Below are positions 58,891 through 64,000 of a DNA stretch of 64,000 nucleotides, piece by piece (the stretch's first letter is position 1; the number at the start of each line of letters is the position of its first letter). The stretch spans positions 20,677,563 to 20,741,562 of the forward strand of contig OU744447.1 in the NCBI GenBank assembly GCA_916610825.1. Direction: 5' to 3'. The stretch comes from Haliclystus octoradiatus. Taxonomy: Eukaryota; Cnidaria; Staurozoa; Stauromedusae; Haliclystidae. Under the pieces are notes generated by a model that did not search any database, was not told the origin of the DNA, and saw only the letters and a list, made by a program, of their open reading frames with translations. The position numbers and the translations under genes were made by a program.

Positions 58891-58993
58891 CATTTATATT
58901 GTAGCCTGCGTACCAGCCCCAAGGTTTTTTCTGAAACCATAGGGTCTGTGAACTAAAACGCCGCTTTCTGTCCAATGAAGATCACACCTATGG

Positions 58994-59248
58994 TTAATTA
59001 TTCGCGTCTACGATATACGGCAGGGATTGAAAAACAGATGACTTCCCATAACCTGTGTTGGCACTGAAGAATATATCCTTTCTTTTAATAAAGGCTTTCA
59101 TCGCCTGCCTTTGTTCCAAACGCATTTCTTCGATAAAAAATAGAGAACAGACATAATCACAACTCTTTGAAAACAAATCTTCATCAAAACACGCCGTAGT
59201 CAGTTGAGCAGCCGCCATGATGCAATGAATGATTAATAAGAAACGCAT
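58994..59248 (-). pseudogene. RecQ-like helicase fragment (Walker A region)
   Basis: 84 codons. The stretch MRLEQRQAMKAFIKRKDIFF then TGYGKSSVFQSLPYIV matches the start of the ATPase core of RecQ-type DNA helicases, with an intact Walker A lysine. The rest of the core (DEAH box, motifs II-VI) does not follow in the downstream minus-strand sequence, which reads into a stop and then into GGGGCTGGTACGCAGGCTAC-type repeat sequence. It could be a single exon, but a fragment captured by or left in repeat DNA is more likely. Confidence 0.6.
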
Positions 59249-59329
59249 AAATTATATTTCAATTTCTTGAGAACTTGCTGGGCTGAAAATCACACATTAG
59301 CTTTCACTCTTTATTACTTGCTAGTTTAT

Positions 59330-59880
59330 AATGCCATATTTAAATAATTATCGGTTGTTTGGTATTTTCATAAATTTCTTGAAATTGACGGGGTCAAGCT
59401 CGGCTATGGTGAAATGGCGTTATTGGCGTTAACCAATCAAATTGCAAAAATAAATCGTAGCAGATCCTTGAAATGTTCTAAACATAAATCTCTAATCTCT
59501 AAAGGCTCCTGGTCCCAAGGATAATTTCAACATTTATTCAAAAAAATTCAAGCCAACAATCAAACAAATGCAACGTAGGCGTGGCGTGGACCGTGGTAGG
59601 ATTTTAGTAAACTACAGTCCACTCAATATTATTAGATTAGGGTTAGGGTTAGTCCGACAATGTCTCTGCATAATTATGGTTTGACATTCGTCAGCCAGCT
59701 TTTAAATTAAAAGCCTATTCAAAAAGTCATAACCGAAATGAAACCAGACCAACCAAATGTTTTCCTTTCCACTGCTATCACATGGGGATATAATTATGAA
59801 GATGAATGTAATATGTGTATTATTGCTTCATCTAGCTATCCAATGAAGACATTTATTTTGATAAAACAGTATTAACGTAT
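59330..59880. other. Short AT-rich stretch with a telomere-like motif
   Basis: ATTAGATTAGGGTTAGGG at about 59630-59652 contains two TTAGGG units. The rest shows no gene or element. Confidence 0.5.
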
Positions 59881-62800
59881 TCTTTTGATAAAACGGTACT
59901 GACGTATTTTTTTATATAGTTCATATTGAATTAGATATCTACAGTAAAGATTTATTAATATCCAACTGCAGTTGGAACACATGAAAATCGTTTGGCAAAA
60001 TCTTACTTTAATTAATACTTTTAAATCCTGAAATACCCGCTAAACACATTACGTCGTTTCGGATCCGGAACGACGTCGGAAATATTCGGTCGGAAAGACG
60101 AAGTACTGTGGACACTATAATACGTAATTTCGACCAAATTTTCCGACTAATTTCCGGTCAAATTTCGACCAAAATTATAAATTTCAGATCAAATTTCGAC
60201 CAAATTCCGTCCAAGTTCAGACCAACTCCGAATAAAATGTGTAGGGCTACCGTCATTACGGATATCCAAGTCCATTCCTCAGAAGTAGCATCAATAAGCC
60301 TCGTTTTGGTGACAAATAAGATTGATTTTTATAAATAAAGCAACAAAATGTAGACAATATGCAATAGATTATAAAAATTTATGTGAAATACCAATCAATT
60401 AATAATAATGGTAATTAAATTATATGATAATATATAAAAATGTTCTGTATGAATCATATATACAGTAACACCTGCAAAAATGTTCTCGCATTTCGCTAGA
60501 GACTATACATCATTTAGCATCTCTGCTATTCTCTATATAATAATGGCAAAATTGTATATTGATTGAGAGTAGGCCTAATCGAGTTGAGATTGAATCATTC
60601 CAGATATGTATTTGAGACGTTGTAATTAGCTTGTCAATGATGTCTTCGCTGCTATTATACTGTATAAAAAACACAGATATGAGGCTACTTTGATGCACCT
60701 GGAAAGTAAAATTAGAAATTCATATGTTTATAGTATGCCGTTACTATCTTTTTCGGGGACTGGATTCTTGACTTTTCTCTTGACCCATACCAAAATTATT
60801 ACAATATTACATTTTCATATGACTAACAGCATATCAAACATATTAAGTAAATAAGGAATAATTAATTAAGATTTAGTATTGAATTAGTAATATGATTCAA
60901 GAATAGATTTTATATTAAGCTCAAATTAAGTTTTGAGATATACAGTATATATACTGTAGTCAGGGGGTATTAACAATAAATTAATACGAGGCTGTTTATA
61001 TTTCTATTATTTTATTACTGTAAGGAGGGGTAGTAATTTGTATTGATTGAGTATATTCGTAGTTGGACATGGCGCTATCGGTCACGTCGTTATTTTTAGT
61101 TTAATAGGTAGGTAAAATTAGTTTACATTTATCGTTTTGATAATATTTGTAATGTTTTAAGAATATTATTGAAAATAAAATCATCGAGTTCTTCTTCAGA
61201 TATCTGTTTAATGGTTTTCCGTATCGACGTCATCATCATCATCATCATTTATTTAGAAATACCTGAAACTCATAACAGTATTAAGACACATTTTCCTCAC
61301 TGTCAATTAATGCGGATAGAGATCAGAAAATGTAGTAAAGATAGTGGAACCATAGCGGCGATTGGTGAGGTGTTATTAATACAATTAAGTTTAAAGTTTA
61401 GCTGCTACACACGCTGCAATGCATTACTGACACAAGTGAAATTCTTAATCAGTAGGCTATAGTATGAAATAATAATTTAGTATTCAAATTATCTTTAAGT
61501 TTAATGTGCACAAGTTAAGTATGGTTTCTCTAGATTCACGATTGACAGATATACGGGATTTCCGTAGTTACCTGTAAAGTGATTATCCTGACTTGAAAAC
61601 CTCTAAAATTCTAAAAAACACAAGGTAGAGGTGTCAGACTTTTTAATTATAAATCTCGTAATTGATACAAAAGTCAATCAATTAATTTTGTTGAAACAAT
61701 CAACCAAAAATATTATCCCGAAAAACAATACACATATTTTTTATAGGAAACCAAGCGAGCCCTGTACTGTAGTACTAAAATTTCGTAAATTTTGAAGGAT
61801 TTTAGTAATTTAAAGAGTTTCTTAAAATTTCCTCAATATTTATAGATCTTTAATATAGGCAAAAAATTAAAGCATGCACTTTAAACAACATTAAAGTACA
61901 TACAGTGAATAGATACAAGAACAGGATGTATTAATTCTAACCAGAATAAAACACAAACATAGCTGTTTTTACACTTCTACGCATTTTAATAGACGAACAC
62001 AAAATATATTTTCCGTTTGGGAAAAAACATTGCTTACCAAGTTTCTTATAAAAAAATACGTGTAATATTAATTATGAAACAGTATTGACATTGTGTGATT
62101 TAGAACTTTAATAGAATATTTATACAAATATGAGATGTATTTAAGAACAACAGCATACAACTGTAAGAATTTCTTAATATTAGCATCCTGTTGGTATAAC
62201 TGATTAGACAATTTATTATTTATTACAATCTATCTATGACCAATTCCTTGATATTTTTAGTGAGCTATACCCATATGAATGAATCTTTATTTAAATGTTT
62301 ATAGTAATAAGGTTTTATTATTCGTAACACTAACATTGTAAAATTTAGCTAGTTTTAGAATTAATTAATAATATATCTTAAAATTAGGGAAATGATTCGA
62401 TGCATAATAACAATTAAGTCGGTTAAAATGAGTAATTTATTAATTGCCATACTATAAACATCTGATGCTAACTTCGCTATGGACCAGAAAACTTCATTCA
62501 GCAAAGCGTATTTTCTGTCAATGTTTCAATTTACTAATAACTTTAGAGATTTGTACACATAATAAACGACTCTGGAACAAGCCATCCGTAATTTGTTTAC
62601 ATGCTTTTGCGGCAAGTGGTATTAACTTCTATGTACAATTGTATACGTATAAAGCCCGACATAAAGTTTTGCATATTTTGAATCAAATTAAAAGTACTAC
62701 GAAATTTGATTTTACATCTAAATAAAAAGCTAAATAGAACATGAAACTCACCGGTTATAAATCACCACGATGGTTGCTCTGCAGCTCTGCCATAATTATG

Positions 62801-63570
62801 AAATCTTTTTATTATTTGAATTCAATTATATTCAAGTTTCAAGTTCGACTGACTTCCGACCGGCAAACTTTCCGACCAAATTTCGACGGAGTTCCGACCA
62901 GTTGAATTTACCCGACGAAATTTCGACAGAGCTCCGACCAATTAACTTTATCCGACCACCTTCCGACCAGTTCCGACTTACATGGTGGTCGGATTTGGTC
63001 GGAACGACGTCATGTGTTTAGCGGGTATTATCAGTATAGATAGTACTGGTATGGAAGGAATAGCACATTATAATTAACACACTTTCATTAGCTTTTAATA
63101 ATTACGACTCAATTTTCTTTACGACATTTTATGGATTTTTATGGCGATGAATAAATCTTTTGGATTAAGACGGTATCGAAATATTTTTTTTATATCTTTC
63201 ACATTGTTAGAGATATCTATATAGTAAAGATTATTAATATCAAACTGCAACTGGAAGTTGAGGATACTTGGCAGAATTTTACTTTAATTGGTACTTCTAG
63301 TTCATGAAATATTATTAGTATAAGCAGGACTGGTATGGAAGGATTATGACCTTTTAACTTACACACTTTCAATTAGCTTTTAATAATTACGTTTCAATTT
63401 TCTTATGGCATTTTATGTATGACGTATTTTCTATGGTTCATTTTGAGCTAGATATCTGTAGTATATTATTAATATCAAACTGCAACTGGAAGTCTTAAGA
63501 ATATTTGGCAAAATCTTACTATAGTTAACGCTTTCATTTTCAAGTCATGAATTACTACCTGGTATGGGCG
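59880..63570. repeat. Tandem repeat of about 235 bp, about three units, interrupted
   Basis: Landmarks TTAGATATCTACAGTAAAG, TTATTAATATC, CAACTGCAGTTGGAA / CAAACTGCAACTGGAAGT, GGCAAAATCTTACT and ACTGGTATGGAAGG recur from about 59918, 63200 and 63436. The first unit is split at 60035/63026 by the TA-flanked element. Confidence 0.75.
60036..63025. mobile_element. TA-flanked DNA element, 2.99 kb, non-autonomous
   Basis: The ends are CCCGCTAAACACATTACGTC on the left and the complement of CCCGCTAAACACATGACGTC on the right, each next to TA. Removing the element and one TA restores a continuous tandem-repeat unit (TGAAATATTATCAGTATA versus TGAAATATTATTAGTATA in the next unit), so boundaries and TA duplication are directly supported. 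Just inside both ends lie arrays of TTCCGACCA/TTTCGACCAAA motifs (about 60060-60235 and 62850-63000), largely in the same orientation. The interior is AT-rich and has no transposase-like frame. TA targets fit Tc1/mariner-like enzymes; the superfamily is not certain. Confidence 0.8.
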
Positions 63571-64000
63571 GATTTCTTTTAAACTGTGAAATGCTATTAT
63601 AATATACAGTACTGAGATACGGGGGATTATGACATTTTAGTTTCAAGCGTATATACATACAGTATATGCTACATACATTTATGTCTTCAATGCTTCTTTG
63701 ACTTTAATAAGCATTACTTTTTTTGGTAACTGCATGGATTTGAAACATAATCTTTTAGCCGGAGGCAGCCTTTTTTCTAGTACTATATATTACTATATAA
63801 TACAATAGCGGTTTCTACAATAAAAGGCTATGTCAACAGTTTCTCATTTTATTGTTTATCAATTTCAAGTATTGAGACTTTTTAAAATCAACAAATAATT
63901 TCAACGATATGACAAATCCACAAAATATTTCAAACTTTTCATGCTCTTGAAAACAGATACAGAAGTTCAGAACGTTCAAGCGTCAGATCAACAATCAATT

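Noticed and set aside
59630..59652. Possible interstitial telomere
   Set aside because: Only two full TTAGGG units are present, too few to claim a telomere or fusion scar.
62444..62725. 93-codon open frame in the TA-flanked element, as a transposase remnant or claudin exon
   Set aside because: No DDE, helix-turn-helix, tetraspan or splice-site support; the composition looks like random AT-rich sequence.

Overview
The window is animal (metazoan) nuclear DNA. It is strongly AT-rich, the genes are split by GT-AG introns, and it is packed with many kinds of transposable element. The gene content (an ankyrin-WGR-PARP, an SLC35F-type carrier, secreted antistasin-Kazal inhibitors, a claudin-like exon) fits an invertebrate, possibly a marine deuterostome such as a tunicate. 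The species cannot be fixed from the sequence alone.

Layout. (1) 263-16952, plus strand: twelve 3' exons of a poly(ADP-ribose) polymerase with ankyrin, WGR, helical regulatory and catalytic domains; the 5' part lies before the window. Its introns hold a 3.04-kb Helitron-like element, a family of short palindromic elements built on GTTCATGAAC, a perfect-TIR MITE and a pogo-like MITE. (2) 18673-33037, minus strand, convergent with the PARP: an apparently complete five-exon SLC35F3/F4-type gene of 419 codons. Its 7.5-kb intron 2 carries a second copy of the same Helitron-like element, inverted relative to the first, and a fold-back element that contains an insertion which itself contains another insertion. 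(3) 34237-40452, minus strand: a Ty3/gypsy chromovirus with two 157-bp LTRs that look identical, gag, CCHC knuckle, pol and a terminal chromodomain, broken by three frame steps of the same sign. (4) about 40700-50655: a tandem duplication of about 5 kb. Each unit holds a minus-strand gene for a secreted antistasin-Kazal protease inhibitor; the copies differ in antistasin domain number (two versus four). (5) 50690-54870: two minus-strand non-LTR retrotransposon remnants. (6) 57361-59250: a TTAA-flanked MITE, the first coding exon of a claudin/PMP22-like four-transmembrane protein (plus strand), and a small RecQ-like helicase fragment (minus strand). (7) 59880-63570: a tandem repeat of about 235 bp split by a 2.99-kb TA-flanked element, for which the neighbouring repeat unit supplies the empty site.

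The host genes do not form one pathway. PARP and SLC35F converge; the two inhibitor genes are a recent local duplication. The main interest is the mobile DNA: precise boundaries, target-site duplications, nesting and young insertions can be read directly. Exon boundaries were set by hand from splice sites, reading phase and domain continuity, not from transcripts.
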